Source of the DNA: an uncultured Porphyromonadaceae bacterium
Lineage (GTDB): Bacteria > Bacteroidota > Bacteroidia > Bacteroidales > Muribaculaceae
Reading direction: 5' to 3'
DNA length: 48,771 bases
NCBI GenBank assembly: GCA_902489275.1
Contig: CABTZK010000016.1
Location: 1-48,771, forward strand
The translations under genes and the position numbers were made by a program. Shown here piece after piece: positions 48,643 to 48,771 of this stretch. Numbering within the stretch: position 1 is the stretch's first letter; each line of letters starts with the position of its first letter. Under the pieces are notes generated by a model. It was not told where the DNA came from. It was given only the letters and a program-made list of their open reading frames with translations, and made no database searches.

Positions 48643-48771
48643 AACTCATTATTCGATTTATAGTCATCGTCATATAGATTTAACGTTTATTCAACCATTC
48701 TATTCTCCACACTTATCTTGTAGACGCTATTATAGGAAATCCACCGTATCAAATAACAACAGAGGGGACAA
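48643..48771. other. AT-rich right end of the window, possible recombinase-controlled region
   Basis: 129 bp upstream of the recombinase and open at the edge. It is AT-rich and has no gene. I compared it by eye with the region left of the recombinase (47760-47838) for inverted repeats and found none convincing, so no invertible segment can be drawn from this window. Confidence 0.3.

Noticed and set aside
1..48771. CRISPR arrays, tRNA or rRNA genes, riboswitches
   Set aside because: No spaced direct repeats of CRISPR type, no cloverleaf with a recognisable T-arm, and no known riboswitch core were seen on either strand by eye; a covariance-model scan would be decisive.

Overview
The window is chromosomal DNA from a member of the Bacteroidales. 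Supporting signs are a short primary sigma factor that lacks region 1.1, repeated TAnnTTTG promoter -7 boxes with TTTG/TTG-like -33 boxes, a type IX secretion 'type B' C-terminal sorting domain, a complete moxR/DUF58/bat (Bacteroides aerotolerance) operon, and several Bacteroidetes-restricted small proteins. Coding regions are fairly GC-rich and intergenic DNA is AT-rich. A Muribaculaceae- or Prevotellaceae-like gut organism is plausible, but the genus cannot be fixed from the sequence alone. Nearly everything is housekeeping or conserved core. The two ends carry mobile DNA: a decayed IS4-type transposase on the left and a tyrosine recombinase of lower GC on the right.

Layout. 1-7.2 kb, plus strand: transposase remnant, rpoD, a T9SS cargo protein, uvrA, an 838-bp AT-rich spacer, then a small XRE-type regulator. 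7.2-20.5 kb, minus strand: pyrD-pyrK (pyrimidine synthesis), clpB (disaggregase), folC, two half-size chromate-type transporters, mutS2 and purL. 20.9-22.9 kb, plus strand: recR, a 48-aa protein and a porin. 23.0-29.6 kb, minus strand: an Mla-type lipid ABC transporter (ATPase plus permease), a small membrane protein, tex, a membrane metallophosphoesterase and a large acyltransferase. 29.9-32.6 kb: a secreted protein of unknown function, a small DNA-binding protein and a PAP2 phosphatase. 32.6-41.1 kb: the bat operon, transcribed moxR to DUF58 to an uncharacterised anchor protein to batA, B, C, D and E. 41.3-43.8 kb: a fusion of HU, a membrane segment and LysM, an ordinary HU, and an OmpA-family protein. 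44.3-46.1 kb, plus strand: a stand-alone PASTA protein and a pseudouridine synthase. 46.1-48.6 kb, minus strand: two membrane transporter-like proteins, then the recombinase.

How they work together. Many genes serve DNA maintenance (uvrA, recR, mutS2, tex, two HU proteins) or nucleotide and folate synthesis (pyrDK, purL, folC). A second theme is the envelope: porin, Mla, acyltransferase, PAP2, Bat, OmpA, PASTA and HU-LysM. The most unusual protein is the HU-LysM fusion, which reads as a DNA-binding head, an acidic linker, one membrane span and a peptidoglycan-binding tail, so it could physically join nucleoid and wall. Other items worth a second look are a plus-strand double hairpin ending in a T-run at about 29.75-29.83 kb, a secreted protein with YD-like repeats at 29.9-31.4 kb, a near-leaderless T9SS cargo gene, and the recombinase at the right edge. 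No CRISPR array, rRNA or tRNA was seen, and no wholly new defence or biosynthetic system could be supported.
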